Positions 1-10,499 of a DNA stretch of 64,000 nt are shown one piece after another; positions within the stretch are counted from its first letter, which is position 1, and each line of letters opens with the position of its first letter. The DNA lies in assembly GCF_013074385.2 (NCBI RefSeq), contig NZ_JABEYA020000007.1, positions 1-64,000 of the forward strand, read 5' to 3'. The DNA comes from Vibrio ostreicida (lineage in GTDB: Bacteria; Pseudomonadota; Gammaproteobacteria; Enterobacterales; Vibrionaceae). The notes under the pieces were generated by a model that was not told where the DNA came from, made no database searches, and saw nothing but the letters and a program-made list of their open reading frames with translations. The position numbers and the translations under genes are program-made.

Positions 1-1104
1 TCCCCCTCCACCGCCAACGTCACGCCAACGGGCTTGATCTCCGGTGGTAACGTCGGTATTACAACAATCACCGCCACCAAAGACGGCGTGCCGAGCAACA
101 CCGTCAACGTCCACGTAACCATCGCCGTGATTGATGATATTACCATCACGCCAGCGAATGTTTCTGTTGCCAAAGGGCAGACCCAACCGTTAACCGCAAT
201 GGCCACCTACAGTGATGGCACCACCTCCGATGTGACCAGCTCTGTCGCGTGGTCTGTGAGTAGACCCACAACCACGAGCGTAGCTACAGTGACGTCTGGG
301 GGTCTGGTCTCCGGCGTGGATATGGGCGTTGTCACCGTCACCGCCATGAAAGATGGCGTACCCAGCAATGATGTGGATATCAATGTGACCGCGGCCGTGA
401 TTGATGCGATTAACATCACGCCTGCGAGGCTTTCTGTCATCATGAAAGGGAGCAGCAAACCGTTAACCGCAATGGCGACCTACAGTGACGGCACCACCTC
501 TGATGTGACCAGCTCTGTCGCGTGGCAGTCTTACCCCACCGCCACCGCTAACGTAACACCAACAGGTTTGGTGTCCGGCGTGAAAGTAGGCACTGCTAGC
601 GTTTCCGCCACAAAAGACGGCGTGTCGAGTAACACGATAACGGTGGAGGTATGTACCTTAGCGGATGCGTGTATTGATGTGTTCGACACAGGTAGCGGGA
701 AACTCTTTACCCATTCCCCCTCCGTCAATTACTTATACAGTATTGGTGGTAGTCCAACGGATGGGTTCTTCACCGAAACTGGGTCATCTGGCCCTGCTGG
801 AAAATTCTATCGGTTTAACTGGAGCAATGCGGGGTTACTGTGTGCTAAATATAATACGGAGAGTCTCTCGGGGCGAACCAATTGGCGTTTACCAACAAAG
901 GACGAACTTAAAGTTGAGCTATACGATAAGTCCGGTAACATGTTTACCGCGCGCAGTTGGCCGAGCTCCTTCCAATACTGGTCGGCAACAACTAATACAG
1001 GATCTACTTCTACGAGCTATTACACGGTGGGTCTTAAAAACGGCCAAACGAGCTTCGACTACCCAACTTATGCATACTACGTCTCCTGCGTCTCAACGCC
1101 TTAG
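1..1104 (+). CDS. Ig-like (BIG2) repeat surface protein, C-terminal part, with Lcl/DUF1566-like end domain
   Basis: The reading frame is open from base 1, so the N-terminus lies outside the window. About 200 residues consist of bacterial Ig-like type 2 repeats of roughly 90-95 residues, each with the recurring elements ITPA..SV, LTAMATYSDGTTSDVT, LVSGV and ATKDGVPSN. They are followed by a C-terminal domain of about 150 residues with the NWRLPTKDEL and YWSATTN signatures of Lcl/DUF1566-type domains. Such proteins are usually secreted or cell-surface adhesion modules; that role is inferred from the family. The near-identical DNA of the repeats suggests that copy number can change by recombination. 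A strong terminator follows. Confidence 0.85.
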   Translation, partial: SPSTANVTPTGLISGGNVGITTITATKDGVPSNTVNVHVTIAVIDDITITPANVSVAKGQTQPLTAMATYSDGTTSDVTSSVAWSVSRPTTTSVATVTSGGLVSGVDMGVVTVTAMKDGVPSNDVDINVTAAVIDAINITPARLSVIMKGSSKPLTAMATYSDGTTSDVTSSVAWQSYPTATANVTPTGLVSGVKVGTASVSATKDGVSSNTITVEVCTLADACIDVFDTGSGKLFTHSPSVNYLYSIGGSPTDGFFTETGSSGPAGKFYRFNWSNAGLLCAKYNTESLSGRTNWRLPTKDELKVELYDKSGNMFTARSWPSSFQYWSATTNTGSTSTSYYTVGLKNGQTSFDYPTYAYYVSCVSTP

Positions 1105-1138
1105 CAGGTAACGTGTAGAGTTTAACGTTGTCCATTTT

Positions 1139-1168
1139 AAGCGCCAGAATAATGACTGGCGCTTTTTT
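1139..1168 (+). terminator. Rho-independent terminator of the Ig-like repeat gene
   Basis: A perfect 7-bp stem GCGCCAG/CTGGCGC with an 8-nt loop is followed by six T residues, 35 bp after the stop codon. Confidence 0.9.
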
Positions 1169-1444
1169 AACAAATCAACACTTTGTATTGGCCATTAGAA
1201 TATTCCCCCACGGCGAGACAACGCTCCCTTAGTTTTTTAAATTGTTGGGGTCACAAAATGGTTCCCAGTTTGTTTTTGGGTATAACCACCACTCGCAATG
1301 CAGCGACACCTCCAAAGCGGTCGAAACACCAATACCAAAAGTGCAGTGGCAGAGTGAATTTGGCCACCGGATTAGAGGTGTGAATGAGCCATTTTACGAT
1401 GGCTCACAATAAATGTCCTATTTAAGGACGCGCTACGGCTCTTT
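1169..1444. other. Intergenic, no supported gene
   Basis: Between the terminator and the stop of the next minus-strand gene there is no reading frame with a credible ribosome binding site or recognisable protein features. A 66-codon plus-strand frame at 1183-1383 has atypical composition and is not accepted. Confidence 0.5.
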
Positions 1445-3063
1445 TTAGATTTTTACCTCAACTCGCACCTGATTATCCTTAGGGCTTTCTTTAACTGTCA
1501 TTCCCTTATTTTCAGCTAATTGGCTGAAGGCTTCCATGACATCCTTTTTTTGTTCTGGATTGACTCTGATCAAAACATCGGTTCCATTGACTGAAAGAGT
1601 GCCACACCCACTTATTTGGTTCCTTGAGATAACATTTTTGATAGCGCGAAGGCGTGTATGCTGTCCTACCTCTGATGTCCAATTTGTGGTTCTTACTGCT
1701 TTTTTTGAAACCAGTTCAGGCGTAGGAATCATGATTCTCAACTCATCCTTTCTGAATCCATTTTCAACCTGTAGCCCCTTAGCGCTTTTTGTGACCTCTT
1801 CAAGCGCCTGCTTTGTTTGTCGCAAATTAGAGGGGTTGTCAACTCGCAGTAAAGCGTACATACCGTTTACCGAAACGAGACGACATCCTGCTAGGGCATT
1901 ATTTTTTAGTAAGGCTTCAACAAAGGTTAACCGGCCTTGTCCGTCTTTACTTTTAAAGGCCTCCGTCCGTTGCAATTTCTTAGATGCGCTATTTTCATCC
2001 TGTCTGCTTGAGGTGAATGAACGTGGGTTCTTTGTTTCATTGTAGTTGTGCAGTATTTTTTCTTTTGTTCCAAATTCTCTCTATTCACAACCACTAAAGC
2101 GTTTTTGAAGTCCTTACGTTGTTCTGGAGCCATTCCAATTTGATCCTGATCCACAATGACAGGTCCTGCCATACTCACGGTATAGCCCGTGATTTTTTCT
2201 AGCCGTTTGAGCGGACTCTCGCTGACTGACTTCAGATCAGCATGTCTCACTTGCCCTAGTGCAACAAAACCTTCCGTGTTTTTTTCAAACTTCCCGGGAA
2301 GCGTGTTTTTGAGGTTATGTCCGCCCATGCCAATCGAAACGCTGTTTGCTTTCTCATTGTTGTTTAGCAGAGAAATGGCTTGAGCCAAGATCAGGTTTTT
2401 GAGGTCTTTGGGGCTATATTGGCTGATACCATGGTTATCAATCATTGCAATGGTGCCAATACAAAAGTCGCCCTTGTTGTCCTTCCAAAGATTGTAATGG
2501 CCGACATAGTTATTAGAATCATTAAATATTTTTACAGAAGTACCTTGAGTAGATAAATATTCAGCCACAGGATAATTGCCGCCCACAGCACCTGGAAAGT
2601 CACAATGTTTAGTTTTGCAACTTAGAAAAAAAGGCGCGCCTTTCGCATAGTCTTGTGCATCAAGAGGTTCGGTCTTCAGTTTACCCGCGGTAACCTTTTC
2701 TACCTCAAAATCAATCGTCTTTTGACCTACTGAGTCAGTGATTTCTTTTGCCAGTGCCAGAAACCTTCCTTTATCCATAAGGGTTTCTTCTTTACTGTAG
2801 AGGTCGGTAAACACCGTATCTTGATGGTGGCTTGTGATTTTTTCTAGCCCCTTCAAATCAAGTTCACTCACTGCAAATCTATCTGGGGTGAGATAATCTT
2901 TTTGAAGAGAAACACCATTTTTCTGCAAAGTGCTCAGTATTCCTTGCATATTTTTTTCATAGGCACCGTGGTTACTGGCCACTTTACCACTCTGTCGTTT
3001 GGTCCCACCCGTTAGTTTGTCACTAGAATCTAAAGGTTGGTTAAATTGAACGGCATTAATCAT
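1445..3063 (-). pseudogene. Frameshifted hypothetical protein (about 540 aa if restored) with duplicated C-terminal module
   Basis: Two overlapping minus-strand frames join into one protein. The upstream frame starts at 3063 (GGAAG 7 nt upstream, MINAVQFNQ) and is coherent to about NRENLEQKK. After a run of six A (minus strand; 2056-2061) its residues become atypical, while the other frame continues sensibly (KILHNYNETKNPRSF) to the stop at 1445. The last ~130 residues hold two copies of a ~60-residue unit (GC.LVSVNG..ALLRV and GC.TLSVNG.DVLIRV, each ending LRIMI/VRVEV). There is no signal peptide or membrane segment, and the central part contains Cys and His residues without a motif I recognise. 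It could be a cytosolic or secreted effector-like protein; this is unproven. The frameshift may be a mutation, a sequencing error, or slippage on the A tract. Confidence 0.6.
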
Positions 3064-3471
3064 TAGTACGCTTCCATCTTACTCATTTTAAATTGAGATC
3101 AATGTTAGATAGCCATTGAATTATCTTCATCAGAATTAAAAAGAAATGAATTGAGAAACTGTTGCTAAAAGCTTATTTGATGAGAGAAAAGTTCGACGTT
3201 GCGTTATCACTAACTCACAGGGTTTGGCACATTTAGTCAATTAATTTCATTGTGCTTGGAAGAATGGGGTAGACCAACTGAACACCTCTCCACAGCTGAG
3301 TGTAACGGTCGTTTTAAACGATTTTTTCGTTGTCTGGGCGCTGCTGTTTTTTCTCCTATGACCAGCCACTTTGTCGCTGCCGAGAAGACCAAAACGTTCG
3401 ATTTTCTATGCTCGGTTGAAAGGCCCACATTCGGGTTCACCGTTTCTGGAACCTAAAACCGGCACACTGTC
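3064..3471. other. Intergenic, about 400 bp, no supported gene
   Basis: Frames of 67-68 codons exist on both strands (3237-3456), but they are mirror images of the same stretch, lack ribosome binding sites and match no family I know. The left part is AT-rich and could hold the promoter of the 1445-3063 gene. Confidence 0.4.
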
Positions 3472-4011
3472 TTATGACTTGGTTATGAGCGTCATCGAGA
3501 TTTCTGATAAGGACTGTCCATCAACCCTATAAAAGTCTTTGACCTCGCCTATCACGCTAAAACCACATTTTAAATAAAGCTGCTGAGCGGGTGTATTGTT
3601 TGAAAGAACATTCAGATCAAGCCAGTCAATCGCAGGGCTTTGATGACAAAATTTAATGATGGTTTCCATCAAGCTCAAGCCCACGCCTTGCTGTCGGCAC
3701 CAACTCGCGACCCCCATACCCAATAGGACTCGGTGAAAACTGTATTGCTCACTGTGATGTCTAAGATCAACGTGCCCACAAATCGCACCGGAATCGTCTT
3801 TAGCCAGCCACAATTTTCGCCAAGAAGCGGCCCCCAGAGGCGATTCAAATCCCATTCTGAACTTGCTACGCAGGGACTCCGAGACATGATTGTGTTCCTT
3901 AGCAAGAGGTTGAAAAAGCACACCACTCTCCGCCACATTTTCAACCAGCTGTCTATCTAGGTAATTGAAAAAAGAGGTCAAGTCGGTGGGGCTAGCGGTT
4001 ACTATATTCAT
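3472..4011 (-). CDS. GNAT family N-acetyltransferase
   Basis: A 179-residue protein of usual GNAT length. The acetyl-CoA-binding motif A is visible around residues 95-118 (GMGVASWCRQQGVGLSLM, a variant of the R/Q-x-x-G-x-G/A pyrophosphate loop), followed by an LNVLSNNTPAQQLY.KCGF segment typical of motif B. Substrate unknown. It is monocistronic, one of several GNAT genes in the first 14 kb. Confidence 0.85.
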   Translation of the reverse strand: MNIVTASPTDLTSFFNYLDRQLVENVAESGVLFQPLAKEHNHVSESLRSKFRMGFESPLGAASWRKLWLAKDDSGAICGHVDLRHHSEQYSFHRVLLGMGVASWCRQQGVGLSLMETIIKFCHQSPAIDWLDLNVLSNNTPAQQLYLKCGFSVIGEVKDFYRVDGQSLSEISMTLITKS

Positions 4012-4169
4012 GTTTTTTCCTCGTTGTGCCCCCCTACTTTTATGTCGTCAACACCATCTGAAATGAGGAGGCGCTATAAAGTGGTCTTACGACTCAGAGA
4101 GAAGTCATACATGATGATCAAATCCTAGAACCCTTGTCCACAGCGGATAAGTGGGTTTCCCAAGTACCG

Positions 4170-4568
4170 TTATTGACACGCTTCCATAGCAGGTAACACC
4201 CTCACCCATTGAGAACGCCACTCTAGCGCCTCCATATCATCGGGCCAGTATTCTTTTTGTCGAGTAATGAGACCATTCACCACCGTATGAAATGTCACTG
4301 CTCTTGCGGTTTGCAATCCGTCGGTTACCGTCACATCAGTGACGACCGTTTCATTTTCACACACAATAGAATGCAGGGTAAATTGCCAACGGCCAGTCGT
4401 CGGGTAGTGAGTATTGATCTTAACAAAATTATCTCGGCCAACAATAAGCTCTTGAGATTGTGGCCAGTACCCTTCAAAGTCCGTACTAAGCCACTGACTC
4501 GCTTTAGCAAAATCATTGGCTTGCATTGCGTCCCAAAAACCGAGGACGACGTCTTTCGTGGTATTCAT
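4170..4568 (-). CDS. SnoaL/NTF2-like domain protein
   Basis: A 132-residue single-domain protein beginning MNTTKDVVLGFWDAMQANDF with W.S.DFEGYWP and an aromatic-rich C-terminus (EYWPDDMEALEWRSQW), the pattern of SnoaL-like polyketide cyclase/NTF2-fold proteins. A good AAGGAAAG ribosome binding site precedes the ATG. These folds often bind small hydrophobic ligands; the ligand here is unknown. Confidence 0.7.
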   Translation of the reverse strand: MNTTKDVVLGFWDAMQANDFAKASQWLSTDFEGYWPQSQELIVGRDNFVKINTHYPTTGRWQFTLHSIVCENETVVTDVTVTDGLQTARAVTFHTVVNGLITRQKEYWPDDMEALEWRSQWVRVLPAMEACQ

Positions 4569-4663
4569 TGATCTTTCCTTATGAAACTTTTACGTGAAGA
4601 CACCATGCGAAACACTTTCCAGTAGCCAGCGTTCGACCCATAGTGACACATTGCCAACCTGAC

Positions 4664-5170
4664 TTAACTCATTATGGCTTTATTTTGCTTCTTTACTTTT
4701 TTGAGTGCTAGGCGTTGTTTTAACGGTGACAGGTAGTCAATAAACAGCTGACCATCTAAGTGGTCAATTTCATGCTGCATAACAATGGCAAGAAATGCCT
4801 CACTTTCTATACAAATGGCGTTACCCTCGCGATCTAAGGCTTCCACCACCACCGAAGTATAACGCGCAACATCCGCGTAATAACCGGGAACGGACAAACA
4901 ACCTTCCTGCCCGAGAGACTTATTTTTTCCATTAACCACTTTTGGATTAATCATAATAAGGGGTTTATCGCGACTTTCTGATACATCGATGACCACGATG
5001 GCCTCTTTTCGGCCAACCTGAGTAGCCGCAAGCCCAATGCCATCTTGAGTCGAGTACAAGGTGTCCAACATGTCATTGATCAACGTCTGCACGGCCTTAA
5101 TATCCGTCACGGTCTCAGCCTTGACCCGAAGCTTTGGATCTGGAGCGGTCAGTATTTTTAATAGCGCCAT
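4664..5170 (-). CDS. def: Peptide deformylase
   Basis: Removes the N-formyl group from nascent proteins; a metal-dependent cytosolic enzyme. The 168 residues contain all three family motifs: GIGLAATQVG (44-53), EGCLSVPG (metal ligand Cys91) and HEIDH (metal ligands His133 and His137, catalytic Glu134). It stands alone, without the fmt gene that usually accompanies the housekeeping copy, so it is probably the additional paralogue many vibrios carry; that is an inference from context. Confidence 0.95.
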   Translation of the reverse strand: MALLKILTAPDPKLRVKAETVTDIKAVQTLINDMLDTLYSTQDGIGLAATQVGRKEAIVVIDVSESRDKPLIMINPKVVNGKNKSLGQEGCLSVPGYYADVARYTSVVVEALDREGNAICIESEAFLAIVMQHEIDHLDGQLFIDYLSPLKQRLALKKVKKQNKAIMS

Positions 5171-5372
5171 ATTGCTCTCTTTTCATTCATTTAGTCTGAT
5201 GACACAGAAACTAAAATAATCAGCACACCATTGATATTTAGAGAAAATTAGATTCAAATTGAGAAAGTAACGTGGCGATATTCAGCCATAGAAGGCTTAT
5301 CAGTGAACTTTTCAATCTATTGGCCCCTTCTTTCAAATAGGCTCAATATCTCAGTAGATCCTGTCGAACAGG

Positions 5373-5903
5373 TTATGGTTGGCTTTCCCACTCCGAACGA
5401 AGCACCCCATACTTGAGCGAGTCGTAATACTCATTTTTATAGTAACGGACTTTTCTGAGACGAGCTTCCTGCTTGAAGCCCAGCTTGAGAGCGCATGCCA
5501 TCATACGAGGATTACCTGACCAAGTCGTTAACCCTACCCGCTCAATTTCAAAAGCAGAAAAAAGGTAGGTGATCCACATTGGCAACGCGATACGCGCAAT
5601 GCCTTGTCCCCAATACTCGGTGTCGTAAATCACAATACCGGCCTCTAGCCACCTCGTTTCTTCGCACTCCCAATAACAACTTACTGTGCCTATCGGTACA
5701 CCATCAAGGACAATCAATTGCGTAGCTTTCCCTTCAACCAATCGCGAAAATCCGCCGCGGCGGAACGTTTCTTTACTGGGGTGTTCGTAAGGGAAATAAG
5801 GGCCATTGAACTGAGTCCACGCCTGATGCAAGGTAATCATACTGTAAATTCTATCAAGTTCATCAGGTTGGGCCGGTCTTATGATGATATTTGCTCTGTC
5901 CAT
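5373..5903 (-). CDS. GNAT family N-acetyltransferase (RimJ/RimL type)
   Basis: 176 residues. IVIYDTEYWGQGIARIAL carries the acetyl-CoA-binding loop, and WSGNPRMMACALKLGF followed by ARLRK..YYKN is the typical RimJ/RimL ending. Substrate not predictable. Monocistronic; start at MDRANII. Confidence 0.85.
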   Translation of the reverse strand: MDRANIIIRPAQPDELDRIYSMITLHQAWTQFNGPYFPYEHPSKETFRRGGFSRLVEGKATQLIVLDGVPIGTVSCYWECEETRWLEAGIVIYDTEYWGQGIARIALPMWITYLFSAFEIERVGLTTWSGNPRMMACALKLGFKQEARLRKVRYYKNEYYDSLKYGVLRSEWESQP

Positions 5904-6061
5904 TCTCTTTCCTGTTTGGTGAATGTTCTCTCTTGTCGAAAGGGATTAAGCTTATGAATAATATGAAATAAACATCATAATGTCATCCATTTTGGAGCAA
6001 TCATTGAGTCAACTGTGAACAAACCAACAAACTTCGAAAAGGGGTCGTCTAATGAGCGGCG

Positions 6062-6088
6062 AAAAAAATCGGCCCGAGCGGACCGATT
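6062..6088 (-). terminator. Rho-independent terminator (minus strand)
   Basis: On the minus strand a 6-bp stem AATCGG/CCGATT with a 10-nt loop is followed by a run of T; it lies just downstream of the 6111-6839 gene. Confidence 0.85.
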
Positions 6089-6110
6089 GTAAAAGCACTC
6101 ACTGGCATGG

Positions 6111-6839
6111 TTAATAGCTATTTTTTATTGCATCGAGTTTACCCGATTGAGTGATCATATCTAAGCCTTTCTGTAGCTTCTCGACATGTTCATCAGGGGT
6201 ATCCGGACTTAAACTATAGAAAAGCTGCCCTGAACTCAGCGTGTAAACAACCTTCAGTTTGGATGGGTCAATATTGCTCGCTTTCATTAAATAGGAGGCA
6301 ACGGTTTCTTCATAGGCCAACATATCAATACGTCCAGCATCAATTTGCTTAACCAAAAGGTCGGCTCGGGGAGACACTTTCAGGGAAGATGACTTGACGC
6401 CCTGCTGTTGTAAAAGCTGCTCACCAATGTCATCACGAACCACGCCTATCCGGTAGTTATTTAGCTCCGACGCATCCTTAATGACGACATCTTTTGCTGA
6501 AAATACCACCACTTTGGTATCGATAATTGGGCCCACCCACTTAAATTTGGGTTCGCGTTCTTTTGTTTTTGTGGTTGAAAATAATACAACATTAGGACCA
6601 GACAACGCCGACGCATATCCCCTGGCCCACGCCTGTAACTTAACATCCTTGCGCCCAACAGGATCACCGACCGCTTCAGTTGCTGCCTCTAAAACATCGA
6701 TCGCAATACCTTTGAGTTGCCCCCCTTCTTCATAGTTGAAGGGAGGATAAGATTCGGTAATATACGTCAGTTCTTCCAATTTATTAGCCCAAACAGACGC
6801 TGACAGTAAAAGACAAAACACGCTTACCAGCAGTTTCAT
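6111..6839 (-). CDS. Periplasmic substrate-binding protein (SBP_bac_3 type)
   Basis: 242 residues with a classical Sec signal peptide (MKLLVSVFCLLLSASVWA, cleavage after WA). The mature part begins TYITESYPPFNYEEGGQLKG, the hallmark of solute-binding proteins family 3 (polar amino acid type), and continues with IGVVRDDIGEQLL and the hinge-region features of that fold. No permease or ATPase gene is adjacent, so it may be an orphan receptor or feed a sensor. It ends in its own terminator. Confidence 0.85.
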   Translation of the reverse strand: MKLLVSVFCLLLSASVWANKLEELTYITESYPPFNYEEGGQLKGIAIDVLEAATEAVGDPVGRKDVKLQAWARGYASALSGPNVVLFSTTKTKEREPKFKWVGPIIDTKVVVFSAKDVVIKDASELNNYRIGVVRDDIGEQLLQQQGVKSSSLKVSPRADLLVKQIDAGRIDMLAYEETVASYLMKASNIDPSKLKVVYTLSSGQLFYSLSPDTPDEHVEKLQKGLDMITQSGKLDAIKNSY

Positions 6840-7085
6840 ACTCTATTCCCCATATTTGTTGACATAACCTTACATAGTGTAGAAGGTCTGGAGACTCTCG
6901 GTTAGTTGAACACTGTATATTCGCAAAATGGCCGCCTTCAATCTTCTGCCATCATCAAGTCAAATCAACGTCATTCCATTAGACACTGACTGCAAATCCG
7001 TTATTCGTTGGCATCTGATCAGGCCCTGGCCGCTGGACACAGCAAGATCGTTAGCTACGCCAACCTCACAAACGTTCTCAACAAA

Positions 7086-9014
7086 TTAACCTGTCTTGAA
7101 ATGACTCAATTTGGTTTGTTGTTGCTCCGAGAGCGTCGAGAGATAAGAGGCCGTTTCGCTGCTTTGTTTTGCGTAAACCGCAGACTCACTCAGATTATCG
7201 TTCATATTGTGGATGTTCTCATTGACCGATGTTAACGCTCGACTTTGCTCTTTGGCCGCCAATGCCATTTCACTGTTCTGGTCCAGCATTTTAGTAATAC
7301 CGTGGTGCAAGGTACTCATGTCCTGTTCGCTTTCCTCAGCAAGTTGGGCATTCTCTGCCACTTTATCCAGACAAACCGTCACAGATTTCAGCATCTTTTG
7401 TGCACCAGATTGCAGCTCATCCACGAGTTCCTGAATCGATGCCGTATTATCCGACGCTTTTTTCGCAAGGACTCGCACCTCACTCGCCACAACGGAAAAA
7501 CCACGGCCAGCATTCCCAGCTCGTGAAGCTTCAACCGCAGCGTTGAGCGCAAGTAAATTGGTTCGCTCTGCGACCTCTTGAATCAATATCACAAAACCTG
7601 TCACTTTTGCAGACATCATTGCCAAATGCTCGGCAGTCGATAACGTTACCTTAAGCCGCTCAATCAGCTCTTCGGAAAAACGACGCCGTTGCTGTGCTGA
7701 TGTGACTCCTTCGTTCACGATAATAAGCCCTTTCGTCGCATAGCTTTCCGCTTCGGTTGCAACTTGAGTGACCTGATCAGCGCTGCTGATCAGTTGAGTA
7801 CTGGCCGAGGCAATTCTTTCTATCTGCTTATTTTGTTCACGAGTATTCGTTTCCATTTTATCCATTACCGCCACCAACGCCTTAGCGGATGACATCACTT
7901 TTACATCGAGCTGGCTGAGCTCGTTCACGGTCTTTTGCAACCACACCGCCATGTCATCAGCCTGAGAGCATAAACGCCCAATTTCGTTTTCCCCAATCGT
8001 ATTCGTAGTTTTGGTTAAGTCTCCTTGCCGCATGCTCATCATGACTCGGCTTAACGGCTCAAGATCGCGTTTTATGTGCTCCGCGACCCAAACTGCCAGC
8101 ATGATGGAGAACACCGACACCAAAACCACCGCAGCAATAAGAAACTCGCTTATGTCCTCAAATTTAGACCATCCAGATGCCATTGAAGCTTGACTTTGTT
8201 GCTCAACCTCACCAGATATCTCAGCCAACAGTTGCCTTAGTTTCAGCCCCTGCCGACTGATGAGCACGCGATCTTCTTTAATCAATCGTGAATGCCCTTT
8301 CATTTCTGACAAGGCTTCCCCATATTGTGCAAACGTTGCCATTACTCGATTGTTTATGTTCGGTGGCAGTGACGGGACTTCTTTTTCAATGGCCTTTATG
8401 TTGAACCTAAGCGTATCGAGTACTGAAGGATTGTAACCCTCCCTAAGCACGACAAGGTATCCGTTAATTTGGCTAAACACTTCATAAAGATTGGCGATGG
8501 TTGACAGCCCCGCTGCTCGGTTGTCGTCGCTAAGATAAACGCTGAATGCCGGCCCTTTTGAAAAAGGGGCCAAACTCAGTAACGGCAATGACTTAGAGCG
8601 TTCATCCAGCTGGCCAATACTCAGCGCTAGACGAGACTGAGTGCGACCATAGCGTTCCAACACGTCTATAAATCTGGCGATCTTATCTTGTTGAAGCTGG
8701 GACTCACTCGCCAAAACTACGTTTAATAGTTGCGACTCTATTATTGGCTGACGTTGTTTATATTCCCTCTGCGCCTTTTCCCAAGCCGTTTTGCGATACG
8801 ATTCATTAGCTGAGGCTAAAAGCAACTCGGCCACCTGATGTTGCACCAATAATAATGATGCAAGATCTTGCGATTTTCTTTCACTGACCTGAACTTGAAT
8901 CAGTAAATCACGTAGCTGTTTCTGTGAAAAAAGAATCGATGCCACAAACAGCACAATTGATATCACAACCGGAACTAATAATTGACCTCGAATGGTTAGG
9001 TTTTGAATGTTCAT
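7086..9014 (-). CDS. Methyl-accepting chemotaxis protein
   Basis: 642 residues. Transmembrane segment 1 is near the N-terminus ([18 protein letters not shown]), then a periplasmic helical region of ~250 residues, TM2 ([20 protein letters not shown]), a HAMP linker and a long coiled-coil signalling domain with the hairpin-tip motif containing [21 protein letters not shown] place the start at 9014 ([10 protein letters not shown]) rather than 12 bases upstream, because its ATG overlaps the stop of the upstream gene as ATGA, implying translational coupling. The ligand is unknown, and there is no obvious pentapeptide for CheR binding at the C-terminus (LSHFKTG). Confidence 0.93.
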   Translation of the reverse strand: MNIQNLTIRGQLLVPVVISIVLFVASILFSQKQLRDLLIQVQVSERKSQDLASLLLVQHQVAELLLASANESYRKTAWEKAQREYKQRQPIIESQLLNVVLASESQLQQDKIARFIDVLERYGRTQSRLALSIGQLDERSKSLPLLSLAPFSKGPAFSVYLSDDNRAAGLSTIANLYEVFSQINGYLVVLREGYNPSVLDTLRFNIKAIEKEVPSLPPNINNRVMATFAQYGEALSEMKGHSRLIKEDRVLISRQGLKLRQLLAEISGEVEQQSQASMASGWSKFEDISEFLIAAVVLVSVFSIMLAVWVAEHIKRDLEPLSRVMMSMRQGDLTKTTNTIGENEIGRLCSQADDMAVWLQKTVNELSQLDVKVMSSAKALVAVMDKMETNTREQNKQIERIASASTQLISSADQVTQVATEAESYATKGLIIVNEGVTSAQQRRRFSEELIERLKVTLSTAEHLAMMSAKVTGFVILIQEVAERTNLLALNAAVEASRAGNAGRGFSVVASEVRVLAKKASDNTASIQELVDELQSGAQKMLKSVTVCLDKVAENAQLAEESEQDMSTLHHGITKMLDQNSEMALAAKEQSRALTSVNENIHNMNDNLSESAVYAKQSSETASYLSTLSEQQQTKLSHFKTG

Positions 9015-9496
9015 TCCAACCACCATTGAGCTTTGTTACTTTCGAGCATCAGTTGAGTTTCTTTAGCCATCACCGCCATGAGCATGAACAATGGCCCATG
9101 ATGCTTTATTTTGTTGAGACTCGGCACTAGCGAGTGCAAACGCTCCTGAAGCGTTTGGAGTATTTGAATGACATCCTTTGATCGCTGCTGAGGACTTAAT
9201 GCGATGGCATGCCCCACTATCAACTTGGAATACTGCAACTCCCAAACCGCCGATACAAGTTCTTTGGTTTCCGCATCGAGGACACTTGGTAGGGCCTCAT
9301 TGAGACATTGCCTGACGACTTGACATGATTCACAGCAACATACTGCGTTTCTATTGAGGGTGCATCTAGCGCTGATTCTATTATCAAAGTCAACCGAGAT
9401 AACACTGTCAACGACATTAAGGTTTTCTTGTTCGACGATCTTTTTATGGTCTGTGCTGGCACAGTTAAATGCCCGCAAAACGTTATCTTCGCTCAT
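9011..9496 (-). CDS. Hypothetical Cys-rich protein coupled to the chemoreceptor
   Basis: 161 residues from the ATG at 9496, chosen because AAGGTGAT lies just upstream; a longer frame begins at 9556. It contains a cysteine cluster ([14 protein letters not shown]....C, residues ~50-70), suggesting metal or redox chemistry, and a helical C-terminal half. It overlaps the chemoreceptor gene by ATGA, so both are probably made together. I do not recognise the family. Confidence 0.7.
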   Translation of the reverse strand: MSEDNVLRAFNCASTDHKKIVEQENLNVVDSVISVDFDNRISARCTLNRNAVCCCESCQVVRQCLNEALPSVLDAETKELVSAVWELQYSKLIVGHAIALSPQQRSKDVIQILQTLQERLHSLVPSLNKIKHHGPLFMLMAVMAKETQLMLESNKAQWWLE

Positions 9497-9717
9497 ACTA
9501 TCACCTTGGTTTTTTGACGTATGAGTTATAGCTAGCTCGACTAAGCTCAGAATCACAAGTTAATAATGTATAAATTAAAGCTAAAATGCCTACGAAACTG
9601 TTCTTTGTTATGCAGTAAACATGATCGGCATGTTTATGGCTTAATTCAGTCAGGCGAGTAATCCGTTGCTCAATTTGTCTCGTATCAATGTTGATACTTC
9701 TTACCAAAGGACATGTT

Positions 9718-9897
9718 ATGTTGTCATTTTTCAAGTCAAACCCATCAAAAAAACTCAGAAAACAGCACTCACTGAAATTGGAACAAGCGATGCTGGCCCA
9801 ACGTAAAGGCGATATCCGCTCCTACTCTCAATTAACGGCCGATGCAGACGCGCTTTATCAACTGATTCAGGAAATAGAAGAGAAAGAGCGCTCTTAA
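9718..9897 (+). CDS. DUF6435 / Lacal_2735-like small protein
   Basis: 59 residues starting MLSFFKSNPSKKLRKQHSLK, with helical, charged composition typical of the small Lacal_2735/DUF6435 family. The start at 9718 is supported by AAAGGA 8 nt upstream. Function unknown. Confidence 0.75.
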   Translation: MLSFFKSNPSKKLRKQHSLKLEQAMLAQRKGDIRSYSQLTADADALYQLIQEIEEKERS

Positions 9898-9993
9898 CAT
9901 TGGCGATCCGTCTTTCATTGGATCAAACTTTGCTTGGTTTGTGAGGCAATAACTGCGACAATTCGAGCGTAATCATTAATTTTTTGGATGTAT

Positions 9994-10233
9994 ATGAAAC
10001 TGTTAGTTCGTAATCTTGCTCGCTCTACGACGGAACACGAAATTCGTACCTTATTTTCGGCTCATGGACGCGTCACAGAGTGCTCGCTAGTCTTAGATCA
10101 AGAAACGGGGAAATCGAAAGGGTTTGCTTTTTTGGAAATGCCGGACACCGATGAAGCCAAAACTGCGTTGTCGAAACTCAATATGGCGATGGTTGCTAGC
10201 AACAAAATACGAGTAAAAAAAGCCGACAGCTAA
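9994..10233 (+). CDS. RNA-recognition-motif (RRM) protein
   Basis: 79-residue single RRM domain. RNP2 is KLLVRNL near the N-terminus and RNP1 is KGFAFLEM near residue 50, the two RNA-contacting strands. Short bacterial RRM proteins of this kind bind single-stranded RNA and are often cold- or stress-induced. An in-frame ATG lies 6 bases upstream; GGA spacing favours 9994. Confidence 0.9.
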   Translation: MKLLVRNLARSTTEHEIRTLFSAHGRVTECSLVLDQETGKSKGFAFLEMPDTDEAKTALSKLNMAMVASNKIRVKKADS

Positions 10234-10499
10234 CATTTATGGCCGCGACCTAATGAGTGTTGGGGCGGCCAATTCGTTGATGATAGGTACAAATAAAGAT
10301 TTACAGCTCAGCAAGGCCCGTTATAACACAGTTAGTTTGTGTATCATCAACAACGTATTTTAGACGTAATCCGCGAGCTTTTGCTGATAATGCATACGAG
10401 TACTGCGCTTTGTTAAATTCAGTGCCACCTTAGAAGAGCGCCTATTCCTTGAATGAATAACTCACTTTCAAGCCCTTACTCTGAAAGTCACGCCAGCGA

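Noticed and set aside
1183..1383. 66-codon plus-strand frame
   Set aside because: No ribosome binding site, unusual composition, follows a terminator without a promoter.
3237..3456. Overlapping 67-68-codon frames on both strands
   Set aside because: Mirror frames of one stretch, without start signals or family likeness.
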